64,000 nucleotides of DNA from Rothia gullae (lineage in GTDB: Bacteria > Actinomycetota > Actinomycetes > Actinomycetales > Micrococcaceae), in NCBI RefSeq assembly GCF_024294905.1, contig NZ_JANCOC010000001.1, positions 254,779 to 318,778 of the forward strand. Direction: 5' to 3'. Shown here piece after piece: positions 20,306 to 29,300 of the stretch (positions are counted from its first letter, which is position 1; every line of letters begins with the position of its first letter). Below the pieces are notes generated by a model, which was not told the origin of the DNA, did no database searches, and saw only the letters and a list, made by a program, of their open reading frames with translations. A program made the translations under genes and the position numbers.

Positions 20306-20667
20306 CGAATTGTTTCTTTCCGTGAGTGAAATCCTGGGCCCCTTAGCCATCGTTAGCGGCCTTTTGTATAGAGTCCATACAGAACATCTATTGAGTACTT
20401 TCAGTATATGTCATAACAGTGAAATTTGCTCACAAAAAGCCTTATATGAGCTGAAAAATTATCTAATCGCCTCTTCAAAAGGGGGCAAGACTCAAAAATA
20501 TTTCATAAACACGACTCTTGTTGAGAGAGAGTACTAAATGAAATATGCTGTTAGGGCTAGTGTCAGAACCAAATAAAGCACTATCGAAAACACACCACTC
20601 GCTCATCGGTCAGTTGCACAACACCGGAATCACCGCCGGCTTCCGCTCCGAAAGGCACAACCATATC
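20306..20667. other. Intergenic region upstream of cpaB-like gene
   Basis: About 360 A/T-rich bases. It carries the promoter of the HTH gene on the minus strand and probably that of the cpaB-like gene on the plus strand. An in-frame ATG at 20545 could extend the CpaB-like protein by 41 residues, but that stretch has no recognisable feature. Confidence 0.4.
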
Positions 20668-21360
20668 ATGCCCATACAACAGAACGCGACGAAGCGTTCC
20701 ACCCTCACCGAAACCCACACCAAACGTCTCAAAAGGCCCACCGTCAAAGACTGGCGATTCATCCTCGGTGTACTTCTCGTGCTCGTCTCCATCACCGGCG
20801 TGCAGCTCTACGTGCAAGCCAATAACAGCAAAACCGAGTACTACACCGCCAAAAGCGAAATCCGCCTTGGCGAGAAGATTGCCGAAGACAAACTCGCCCG
20901 AGTCGAAGCGAACATAGACTCCGCCAAAGACAAGTACTTCACCCGCGCTGAAGCCGCACAGATGAACGGCAAAATCGCTACTCAGCGCATCCCCGCCGGT
21001 AACTTCATCAGCAAAGAATCGGTAGGCATTGAAACCTCCCCGGGGCGCCGCCTCGCCACCGTCAGCATTGACCGCACCGCCGCTTCCGCGCTCAAGGCAG
21101 GCGAGCGCGTGGACGTGTGGACTTCCGGCCCGCGCAACCCCGACACCAAGAGCGATAACCGCACCGAAAACGGTGCCCGCGCCATCGTCACCAACGCCGA
21201 AATCGTTGCCGTAACGGTCGACGAAGGCGTACTCGGTGCCAACGGCAAGGCAACCGTGCAGCTGTGGGTCAAGGAAGAAGCCCTCGCCGCCCTCGTCAAG
21301 GAAAGCAATAGCGACTCCAAGATCAGCCTCATCCCCGGCACCTACGGGGAGGGCCAGTGA
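20668..21360 (+). CDS. CpaB/RcpC-like SAF-domain protein (Tad pilus)
   Basis: A 230-residue protein with one N-terminal membrane helix (WRFILGVLLVLVSITGVQLYV, near residues 30-50) and an SAF domain: YYTAKSEIRLGEKIAEDKL, then QRIPAGNFISKESV. This is the layout of CpaB/RcpC, the periplasmic or surface component of Tad/Flp pilus systems. ATG 20668 is chosen over ATG 20545 on the basis of a GAAAGG upstream and the basic stretch before the helix. Its stop overlaps the GTG of the CpaE-like gene, so the two are coupled. The rest of the Tad genes are 15 kb away. Confidence 0.75.
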   Translation: MPIQQNATKRSTLTETHTKRLKRPTVKDWRFILGVLLVLVSITGVQLYVQANNSKTEYYTAKSEIRLGEKIAEDKLARVEANIDSAKDKYFTRAEAAQMNGKIATQRIPAGNFISKESVGIETSPGRRLATVSIDRTAASALKAGERVDVWTSGPRNPDTKSDNRTENGARAIVTNAEIVAVTVDEGVLGANGKATVQLWVKEEALAALVKESNSDSKISLIPGTYGEGQ

Positions 21361-23036
21361 ACATCCCCGTCATCCTCTACGGCGATGACGGTTCGCTCCT
21401 GACCTGCATCGAATCCCAGCGCGGCCGCGTTTCCGTGGCGCGTACCGTGCAGGACTTCAGTGAAGCCGTCGGCATGGCGCACACAGGCATTGCCCGCGTG
21501 CTGCTTTGCACTCACGTGCCCGCCGAAATGAGCGCCTCCACCGTGGATGCGCTCGCCGCCTCCGAAGTGCTCCTGGCGGTTATCGCCCCGGACAACCTGC
21601 CGCTGCCCACGCAGACGCACCGCATCCGCCCCGAAGCTGCCCTTGAAGAGATCCTGGGCTCGCTCGAACAGGCTGTGGATGCTGCGCTCGCCCGACCCAC
21701 CGCAGGCTACGGCGTTCCCTCGCAGATTCCGGCTCAGCCGCCCGTTCAGCCTGTTGCCCACCGACCGGAGGGCGTCTACGGTCAGGATGCCGGCTACGGC
21801 TACGACAGCGGATACAGCGGTTACGGTTACGACAGCGGATACGGCGGCTACGGTTACGATAACGGAGTTGCTGGTCATGGAGCGGGGGGCTACGGCTACG
21901 ACCCCGCCGCGAGCCCTGCCTCAAATACCACCGCACCCTACGGTGTCGACTACGGAAGCTACGGAATCGACCCCGCGGTGCCCGCTGGAAACGCACCCGG
22001 TATACACGACCCGGCAGAAGCCTCCTCCGTTGTGCCCAGCAACGAGGAATCCGTGCTCAGCCAGGCCGCCGCCATCGTCGACTCTTTCGCACCCGGCAGC
22101 GACTACGCACTGCACGTGCAGAACGAGAACAACGATGGCACTATGCCTCAGCACCCGGATATCCACCAGGACCCCGCCGCGCCCTGCCGCTACCAGCCCG
22201 GCCACCGCCTCGGCAAGATCGTGACTGTCTGGGGTACTCACGGCGCACCCGGCCGAAGCACTATCGCCTTCAACCTAGCCGCCCTCGCGGCGCAGCAGGG
22301 TCAGCAGGTCTGCCTCATCGACGCAGACACCTACGCACCCAGCCTGGATGCGCTTATGGCGCTCGAAGATACCGGCTCCGGCTTGGCAATTCTCTGCTCG
22401 GACGCCGACCGTGCCCAGCTTGACGAGAAGAAAGCCGGCGCCATCATGGAGCGCGTGCCCCTCAAAAACGGTACCTTCGATTTCTTGAGCGGTATCACCT
22501 CCTCCTCGCGTTGGCCCGAGGTGCGTGCCCGCGCCTTCGCCGAGGTGCTCGAATGGCTCAAGCACCGCTACGACCTGGTCATCTGCGATGTTGCCGCCCC
22601 CGTCGAGGTCGATGAGGAACTGACCTTTGACGGCCCGGCACCGCGCCGTAACGCCGCGACCCTCACCGCGCTCGCCTGCTCCGACCGCGTGATTGCGCTC
22701 GGCGAAGCGGATGTCATCGGCCTGCCGCGCCTGATTAACCTCGTCCGCGAGGTGCAGTCGCGTCCGGATCTTTTCGCCCCCGAAACGGATGTGCAGTACT
22801 GGCTCAACCGCAGCCGCCGCGAAGCCGCCGGATTCAACCCCGAGGCGAAGATTCGCGATAACTGGGCATGCTACCTGTCGGTTCCGCTCACCGGGGTGAT
22901 CCCGTACGAGCGTAAGGTCATGGACCGTTTGCGCCGCAACGGTGAAGCGTTGCTGGAAGTCGCACCCCGCCACGCGGTCGTGCAGTCCCTGGAAGCGATG
23001 CTCGAAGGCATGTACGCGGTACACCCGGGCGCATAG
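21357..23036 (+). CDS. CpaE/TadZ/Ssd-like P-loop ATPase with Tyr/Gly-rich linker
   Basis: A 559-residue protein. The N-terminal receiver-like domain is about 1-110. A Gly/Tyr/Asp repeat linker at about 140-190 carries repeated GYGYDSGY-type units. A MinD/ParA-type ATPase domain spans about 285-555. The deviant Walker A reads THGAPGRST near residue 293, with Arg where the second lysine is expected, and LIDADTYAPSLD and YDLVICDVAAP follow. CpaE/TadZ localises Tad pilus machinery to the pole; the mycobacterial relative Ssd affects septum placement. The GTG start overlaps the preceding stop. The linker length and composition are unusual. Confidence 0.82.
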   Translation: MNIPVILYGDDGSLLTCIESQRGRVSVARTVQDFSEAVGMAHTGIARVLLCTHVPAEMSASTVDALAASEVLLAVIAPDNLPLPTQTHRIRPEAALEEILGSLEQAVDAALARPTAGYGVPSQIPAQPPVQPVAHRPEGVYGQDAGYGYDSGYSGYGYDSGYGGYGYDNGVAGHGAGGYGYDPAASPASNTTAPYGVDYGSYGIDPAVPAGNAPGIHDPAEASSVVPSNEESVLSQAAAIVDSFAPGSDYALHVQNENNDGTMPQHPDIHQDPAAPCRYQPGHRLGKIVTVWGTHGAPGRSTIAFNLAALAAQQGQQVCLIDADTYAPSLDALMALEDTGSGLAILCSDADRAQLDEKKAGAIMERVPLKNGTFDFLSGITSSSRWPEVRARAFAEVLEWLKHRYDLVICDVAAPVEVDEELTFDGPAPRRNAATLTALACSDRVIALGEADVIGLPRLINLVREVQSRPDLFAPETDVQYWLNRSRREAAGFNPEAKIRDNWACYLSVPLTGVIPYERKVMDRLRRNGEALLEVAPRHAVVQSLEAMLEGMYAVHPGA

Positions 23037-23106
23037 CGTCAAACCCGGTGCGTAGCGTGATGCCAGAGCACTAAGAATATCGCCTGCTAGAAGCGGTCAT
23101 AAGAAG

Positions 23107-23163
23107 ACCCGACCTGTCTGTATAAGGTCCCGAAATTGGGAGCGCCGGTAGGTCGGGTTTTCT
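23107..23163 (+). terminator. Terminator of the cpaB-cpaE-like operon
   Basis: ACCCGACCT (23107-23115) pairs with AGGTCGGGT (23150-23158), followed by TTTT. Confidence 0.82.
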
Positions 23164-23400
23164 GCGCTTTACGCATATTGAGGGCAGAGCAGTAGCGCGA
23201 ATATTTCACCTCAAAGTTGAGGGGTTCATCTCATCTCACGGTGTCATACATGCGATTAAAAGCGCGCTCCAAGAAATGCTCTGTAAACTATTCCACGTAT
23301 TGTCGTTTGAATGTGAATTGCGGCGAACAAACCGTAAAATGGTTGAATACACCCGAACTCATGGGAAGCACACAAACATATGTCTTTTGCAGAAGGAATT
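23164..23400. promoter_or_regulatory. Upstream region of the PdtaS-like kinase with a CCTCAA/TTGAGG dyad
   Basis: No gene is seen. A compact dyad CCTCAA-N2-TTGAGG (23209-23222) resembles an operator. TAAAAT near 23335 is a candidate -10 element. The A/T content rises towards the start codon. Confidence 0.35.
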
Positions 23401-24954
23401 ATGAGCGCCTACGACTTCGGTCCTGGCGATACTGAACGCATTCACCTCATCAAGGGTGAATGGCAGATCATCTCTGATATTGCCCAGAGCGACCTAGTTT
23501 TATGGTTCCCCACCGACTACATTGTTGCCGACGGTAGCTCTCCGGATGCCGTCTCCGGCCCCAGCGCAACCAGTAATTTCTGTGCTATCGCTCACGTGCG
23601 CCCTTCCAACGTCCGAACCCTCTTCCACCACGACATCATTGAGCGCGAGATGGATGAGGGAATCCGCGACGAGGCATACCGCGTCTGGATCGACCAGAAT
23701 ATCAGCACCTACACCGACGAAGGAAGGGGCGAAGGCGTTGGCGCCCGCCCGCGCGTACACGTGACCTTCGTGCCCATCGTGCGCAACAACCGCACCATCG
23801 CACTGCTGACCAGTCACAAGATTGCCACACCCAATGGCTACCCCTCCGTCAGCGACGAAATCTACGAATTCGCCGCCGACACCATGCTCTCCATGGTGCA
23901 CTCCGGCCTGTGGCCCGACCCCCTCACGGAGGGAAACAACACCCAGGGTAACCCCCGAGTGATTGACGGCATTATTGTGCTCGACCCCTCCGGTCGTGTG
24001 GTCGTCGCTTCTCCAAACGCAAACTCCATGTACAACCGCATGGGCATGACCGGCTACCTCGAAAAGCGAAACCTCGCCGACGTCACCCGCGCGATGCTTC
24101 CTGCCGGTGAGCAGGCGGATGAAACTCTGCAGCTGGTCCTTGCCGGTCGTAGTGACCTGCGCACCGAACTAGTCATTGCCCGTGCTCGCGTGACCATGCG
24201 ATCCATCCCGCTGCTGGCGCAGAAGCGTGCCCGCATCGAGCGTGAAGGCGCCGTAATTCTGTGCCGCGATGTGACCGAGTTGCGCCGCCGCGAGCTGGAG
24301 CTCATGACTAAGGACGCGACCATCCGCGAAATTCACCACCGCGTGAAGAACAACCTGCAGACCGTGTCCGCTCTGCTGCGCTTGCAGTCGCGTCGTATGA
24401 CCACGGAAGAAGCGCATCAGGGCCTGGAGCAGGCGATGCGTCGCGTGGCAACGATTGCTACCGTACACGAGGCACTCTCGCAGGGTCTGACTCAGAACGT
24501 CGACTTTGACGAGCTAATTGAGCGTCAGTTCCACCTTGCCGCTGAGCTTGCTTCCCCCGGTCAGCACGTGTCCACCGAGCTGATTGGCTCCTTTGGATCT
24601 TTGCCGAGCCAGTTCGCTACCCCTCTGGCGCTGGTTATCAACGAGGTTGTCGCGAACGCTGTGGAGCACGGCCTGGACGGCGAGACCGGCACCGTGACTC
24701 TCGAAGGTATTCGCGGCACCAACGATCAGGGCGAGAATATCCTCACCGTTGTGATTACCGATGACGGTAAGGGCATGGGCGATAAGAAGATTGAAGAGTC
24801 CGGTCCAAACGCCTACCGCCCGGTGACCGGTAGGGAAGGCCTGGGTATGCAGATTGTTCGTACCCTAGTGGCGAGCGAGCTGAACGGCTCGATCCGCTGG
24901 GAGGCTAACGAACCGACCGGTACCCGCGTGGTTATCACCGCGGTGCTCGTCTAA
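23401..24954 (+). CDS. PdtaS-like sensor histidine kinase (HisKA_2 type)
   Basis: A 517-residue soluble kinase. The N-terminal GAF-like domain starts IHLIKGEWQIISDIAQSDLVLWFPT. A PAS-like domain lies at about 185-290. The phosphoacceptor helix carries His312 in REIHHRVKNNLQTVSALLRLQSRR, the hallmark of the HisKA_2/HWE-like class. The ATPase domain has NEVVANAVEHGL, DDGKGMGD and GLGMQIV. In mycobacteria PdtaS signals to the antitermination regulator PdtaR (ANTAR domain); no such partner is in this window. The ATG at 23401 has GAAGGA with short spacing; an ATG at 23380 is possible. Confidence 0.88.
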   Translation: MSAYDFGPGDTERIHLIKGEWQIISDIAQSDLVLWFPTDYIVADGSSPDAVSGPSATSNFCAIAHVRPSNVRTLFHHDIIEREMDEGIRDEAYRVWIDQNISTYTDEGRGEGVGARPRVHVTFVPIVRNNRTIALLTSHKIATPNGYPSVSDEIYEFAADTMLSMVHSGLWPDPLTEGNNTQGNPRVIDGIIVLDPSGRVVVASPNANSMYNRMGMTGYLEKRNLADVTRAMLPAGEQADETLQLVLAGRSDLRTELVIARARVTMRSIPLLAQKRARIEREGAVILCRDVTELRRRELELMTKDATIREIHHRVKNNLQTVSALLRLQSRRMTTEEAHQGLEQAMRRVATIATVHEALSQGLTQNVDFDELIERQFHLAAELASPGQHVSTELIGSFGSLPSQFATPLALVINEVVANAVEHGLDGETGTVTLEGIRGTNDQGENILTVVITDDGKGMGDKKIEESGPNAYRPVTGREGLGMQIVRTLVASELNGSIRWEANEPTGTRVVITAVLV

Positions 24955-24977
24955 GCCCCTTCTCGTATGATATGTTG

Positions 24978-25014
24978 AACTGCCGCCGCCCCGAGTGCGG
25001 GGTGGCGGCAGTTT
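24978..25014 (+). terminator. Terminator of the PdtaS-like kinase gene
   Basis: AACTGCCGCC (24978-24987) pairs with GGCGGCAGTT (25004-25013), with an inner GCCCCG/CGGGG pairing and a T-rich end. Confidence 0.85.
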
Positions 25015-25041
25015 GCTGTCCAGATAGGTTCTGTATATGGC

Positions 25042-25084
25042 AAAAGCGTGGTGCAGTGACTCTATATCACTGCACCACGCTTTT
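25042..25084. terminator. Second, bidirectional terminator beside whiB1
   Basis: A perfect 18-bp inverted repeat (25042-25059, 25067-25084) with AAAA and TTTT ends. It mainly terminates whiB1 on the minus strand and backs up the kinase terminator, so the convergent pair has one terminator each. Confidence 0.92.
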
Positions 25085-25109
25085 GATGCCCTATTGAATA
25101 CTCCGGAAG

Positions 25110-25358
25110 TTAGGATGCACGGCGGGCACGAGCTGCGCGACGCTTCATCGCACGACGCTCGTCTTCACTGGTGCCACCCCATACGCCGGAGTCCTGGCCG
25201 GTATCGATGGCCCACTTCAGGCAGACGTCTACAACCTCGCAAGAGCGGCAGACAGTCTTGGCCTCTTCAATTTGCAACAGGGCGGGTCCGGTGTTTCCTA
25301 CGGGGAAGAACAGCTCCGGATCCTTATCCAAACAAGCTGCACGACTACGCCAATCCAC
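25110..25358 (-). CDS. whiB1: WhiB1-type iron-sulfur transcription regulator
   Basis: An 82-residue WhiB protein. Four cysteines (Cys9, Cys37, Cys40, Cys46) sit exactly as in mycobacterial WhiB1 and should bind a [4Fe-4S] cluster sensitive to nitric oxide. The sequence ELFFPVGNTGPALLQIEEAK and the turn GVWGGTSEDERR are WhiB1-type, followed by a basic DNA-binding tail. The GTG start has an excellent AAGGAGGT site. WhiB1 is normally essential and interacts with the primary sigma factor. Confidence 0.95.
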   Translation of the reverse strand: MDWRSRAACLDKDPELFFPVGNTGPALLQIEEAKTVCRSCEVVDVCLKWAIDTGQDSGVWGGTSEDERRAMKRRAARARRAS

Positions 25359-25536
25359 GGTGGACCTCCTTCATGATTTACGGTCTCACGCGGTGGCAAG
25401 ACACATCTATTTTCCTGTGCGCGTGTCAAATACATCCGCTGATGGGACGCTCACCCAGGGTTGGGGTGAAAATTGACTTATCAACTTTCGCATGTTGGAG
25501 CGGATGTGACAAGTACTTTTCTCTAAAAACTTCAGT

Positions 25537-25566
25537 ATTATACTGAGGCATCTATCACTTAGGCAA
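25537..25566 (-). promoter_or_regulatory. Candidate whiB1 promoter overlapping a CAGTAT/ATACTG dyad
   Basis: On the minus strand, TTGCCT and TATAAT are 18 bases apart (25561-25566 and 25537-25542). The TATAAT sits inside the perfect dyad CAGTAT-T-ATACTG (25533-25545), where a bound regulator would block the promoter. A second possible -35, TTGACA, lies closer to the gene (25424-25429). Confidence 0.55.
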
Positions 25567-25830
25567 ACCTTTGTCTAATTGAGAGGGCGGGGAATCGCAT
25601 GCTGACACACATATTCTGCGCCGCGTCTCATAGGCGAGACGCGGGCGGCTGGGTGAACGGCGCCTCAGGCATAATATAAAGCGGTACCTACCCCTGAAAT
25701 ACCGCACCGACGACGAGGCGGTGAACCCAAGACAGGGGGCACCCACCTGCTAACGTATCAGCATATCGACCAACACATCGGACCAAATACACCCCGGTCT
25801 GCCGCCAACACTGCCTATGAGGAGCCCACC
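25567..25830. other. Intergenic region with a 9-bp hairpin
   Basis: Part of a 470-base gap between divergent genes. It contains a perfect inverted repeat CCGCGTCTC-N6-GAGACGCGG (25621-25644) without a T-run. Past it lies an A/T-rich TAATAT/TATAAA cluster (about 25672-25680) that may be the promoter of the downstream membrane protein. No small gene is evident. Confidence 0.45.
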
Positions 25831-26271
25831 GTGACGTCACGTCCGTTCAACATCATCTACGCATTCGTTCTGACCGAGATCTTCGCGGCATACATTCTGA
25901 TTCGCGGTATCCTCTACCCCTTTATCGTCAGCGGAATGTCTACCGCTCAGGCGATTGTGGGCGGTGTGCTCCAGATGTTCATTGCCGCGGGTATGACCTA
26001 CTTTGGCCTGCGTTTCTACCGCGGCCGCTTCGGTTCGCGCCTGCCTATGATCCTGATTACCCTCTGCGCACTGTGGGTCACAGCAAGCACCCTCGTCATG
26101 AACGTGAGCGCTTACGGCCTGAATATTGGCCAGGCCATCACGATTGCGGGTGTTATTGGTGCGGCGGCTGCCTTCATCTTTGTGCTCATGCCCAGTAGCC
26201 GCCGCTATATTGAGGCGGTCACCGAGGCGTCGGGTGAAGAGGCGGAGAAGTACAGCCGCCGACGCCGCTAA
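25831..26271 (+). CDS. Small four-helix membrane protein of unknown function
   Basis: A 146-residue protein with four predicted membrane helices (about 7-30, 41-60, 72-92, 99-120) and a basic cytoplasmic tail ending SRRRR. I do not recognise a family. It starts at GTG with GAGGAG upstream. It is convergent with the EssC-like gene, only 33 bases away. Confidence 0.75.
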   Translation: MTSRPFNIIYAFVLTEIFAAYILIRGILYPFIVSGMSTAQAIVGGVLQMFIAAGMTYFGLRFYRGRFGSRLPMILITLCALWVTASTLVMNVSAYGLNIGQAITIAGVIGAAAAFIFVLMPSSRRYIEAVTEASGEEAEKYSRRRR

Positions 26272-26303
26272 ACCCTAAACGGCTCAGCCTAGAAGGCTCA
26301 GTT

Positions 26304-29300
26304 CTAGACCGCTACCGGCACCTTCTGCACAGCTGCTACAGCCTGCGTTGCCGTGGTTAGAGCCAGGGGAACCTGCGCCGCGCACACGGAGGCACCATCC
26401 ACCACTACAAGACGGCCGGCGGGCTGCTTACCCTGCGTGAAACGATCCAGTGGTAGCGCGGTCACCGTACACATGTCGGCGTCCGCCAGGGATGTGGGTG
26501 CGAGCAGAAGTGCACGCGAGCATCCCATGAGCGCAGCCAGCAGGGGTGAGGAGGCGCGCCTCGGCCAGGGTGTGTAGGCGACCAGCATGGCGCGGAACTC
26601 ACCGCGACGCTCCAGAAGTAGCTGCTGAACGGCGGGCTGCAGGTATTGCAGATCGTCAATGAGCACGAGCGTCTGGGTGGGGTTCTTCACCGAGTCCAGA
26701 AGCGCACGGGTACGTTCCACGCTTGGCGGCTCACCCGAGGCTCCGCCAGAACCCTCAAAGGCGAGGGTGCTCAGCTGCGGGTTGAGTCGAGTAATGCTTT
26801 CCAGCAGGGTGCTTTTACCCGCCGACCGGGAACCTTGCACCGGAACTACCGCGCCAGCGGGGGCGCTCATCCACACCGGCATCTGCCGGCGGTCAAATGC
26901 GACCAGCAGCTTAGCGCCCTGCGGATTGCAGACGGCGTGGGTGGCGGTCACGTACTCGGTCGAGGGCATACGATAGTACTCGGGGAATTGCCGCAGAAGA
27001 GTGCCGGGGTGAGTATTTGACCCGCTGGAAGTGCTCGCGGTGTTACCCCGCAGAACCTGAACCAGCTCCCGGAAACCCGCAACGCAGGGCGAAAGAATCG
27101 ACGCACTCAGTGGTTGATCCCCAATCAGCTCCTCGTTAATGGTACCCTCCACGCAGTAATGGCTCTGCGCCGGGGTCGGGTAGTCCTTGCTCGTTGAACG
27201 CATCAGGTCGGAGTCCAAGAAACGGCGGCTCAACAGCGTGGAATGTGCCGCAGCAGCGAAACGACCACGCGGGTTCAACGCGGAGGTGAACACCACCGAA
27301 CAGCCGCGACGGCACCCCTGCGAGAGCAAGTCGTAGAGCAGGTTCTCCGTATCGGGTTGGCGAACCAGCGCCTCCAGCCAACTGTCCAGCCCGTCCACGA
27401 TAATGAGCGGGCGGGCGGAAGCCTCGGTGCCCCACAGATTCGGAGCGCGCAGCTCCTCCAGGCAGAAACGCAGATGCGAAAGCTCCTGCGCGCCCACGAG
27501 CGCTTCAAAGGCACCGGCATAGGGTTCCAGATCGCGGTAGAGCGCACCGTCAGAGGTCAGTAGAACAACCGGCGTGCGGGCGGCGAATGCCTGAGCTAAA
27601 AGTCCGTAGAGCATCGGGGCCCGTTCGGCGCTCTGAGCCAGCAGCGCCAGAGTCTGCTGACCCGACCAGCTCACCGCGCGGCGCACGCCGTAGCGGGCAA
27701 TCTCCAGCTCGCCCAGCAGGTACCCTTCGGAAGCCGCGCCAGAGTCTGCGGGTTCCTGCGGGGTAGCCGCCGGATCAATACCGTACGATGCCGGTTCGCT
27801 CACCGGCGCCTCCACCACAGGCAACGGGGTGCTCTCGGGAAGCTCCGGCGGAATCGGGCAGTACTCATCCTGAACCGCCGCATTCTTCTGAAGATTCTTC
27901 GGAGCGTACTCGCGTTCATAGAGCGTACGAATCTGCTGCGCCGAACGAATCAGAAGCTCATCCTCATTGCCACCCAACGGCTGAACGGCAGAAGCGGCAG
28001 TCAGCTCACGCCAGCCGCCCTCCTCAAGACTCAGCACTTGCACCGGACGGGCATCGCTGCTCGACGGGACCGCATCCACTAGCGGGGCGCGGAACGGCAG
28101 GGAACGACCATCCGGCAGACGCACATACCCGGCACCCGGATGCGCCGCCGAAATATACGCCGCAGACTCATGCTCCAGCAGGTTGTAAGAATCCTGCGCA
28201 CTCGCCACACGAAGACAAATACTCGTGGCAATATTGGCGCGAATATCCTGCGAAATAGCACCCTGCGGACGCTGAGTCGCCAACACCAGGTGCAGACCCA
28301 GGGAGCGGCCAATCGTGGCGATGCGCATCAGCTCAGCCATAGCGTCCGGCATAGAATCGATGAGCATGCGGAACTCATCCACCACGATCAGCAGCTCGGG
28401 GTAGCGCGGAGAGGTACCCGCCGCCTGGCATGACGCCAGGTAGTCGCGGTAGGAGTTCACGCCGAGCGCCTGCAGATCCACCTCACGTCTGCGAATATCG
28501 GCGCGCAAAAATTCGAGCGCACGCTCCACCGCGGACACATCAAAATTGCTCAACACGCTGAGCGCATGCGGCAACTGAGCCAGAGGACCCAAACCAGCCG
28601 AGCCCTTGAAATCCACCAGAATCAGGCCGAGGCGCTCGGGCGGGTAACGTAGCGCAGCACTGAGCACCAGCGAACGCAGCAGCTGCGATTTGCCGGCACC
28701 GGTCGTGCCACCGAGCAACCAGTGCGGGCCGTGCTCAGACAAACCAATATTCAGCGATCCGCCCGAAGAAACACCCAGGTAGCAGCGAATATCGGAGGCG
28801 TAACGCTGAGCGGACCAGCGCTGCAGAACGGACTCCACCGCCATGTCATCGGTGCGGTTCTTCTGCCGGGTGCTCTGCGCCTGCAGGGAAGAGAATAGAT
28901 GCGCCAACTGGTGCACCTGAGCCTCACCAAGCGCGCCCTGCTCCTGCTCGCATCCGGCGCGGTACAGATTCTCAAGAGCGGCACAGAACGCCTCAACGCT
29001 GAGCCCATCGGCGTGCTGACACAGACCCTCACACGTCAAAGGATGCACCTGGTAGACACCCTCGGTGGGCTGCACCGGCGGCGCCGCATAACCCTGCGTA
29101 CGGTAACGAATGCTCTGACGGTGGCTGCCCTCACTCGCATACTCAACCCAGGCGGCACCAAAAAGTGTACCGGGTGCATGGGCGGAACTATCGCCCCCAG
29201 CGCTGCCCAGGACGCAGAGCGCCGGGGCGTTCATCTTATGATCACGCGGGGAAGCGAACGCACGGGACTGCGAAGACTCAGCAACCGCCCCAGAGTTCAG

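Noticed and set aside
20072..20350. The BldC-like protein as a phage excisionase marking an integrated element
   Set aside because: No integrase or other phage gene is adjacent, and both neighbours are ordinary chromosomal genes.
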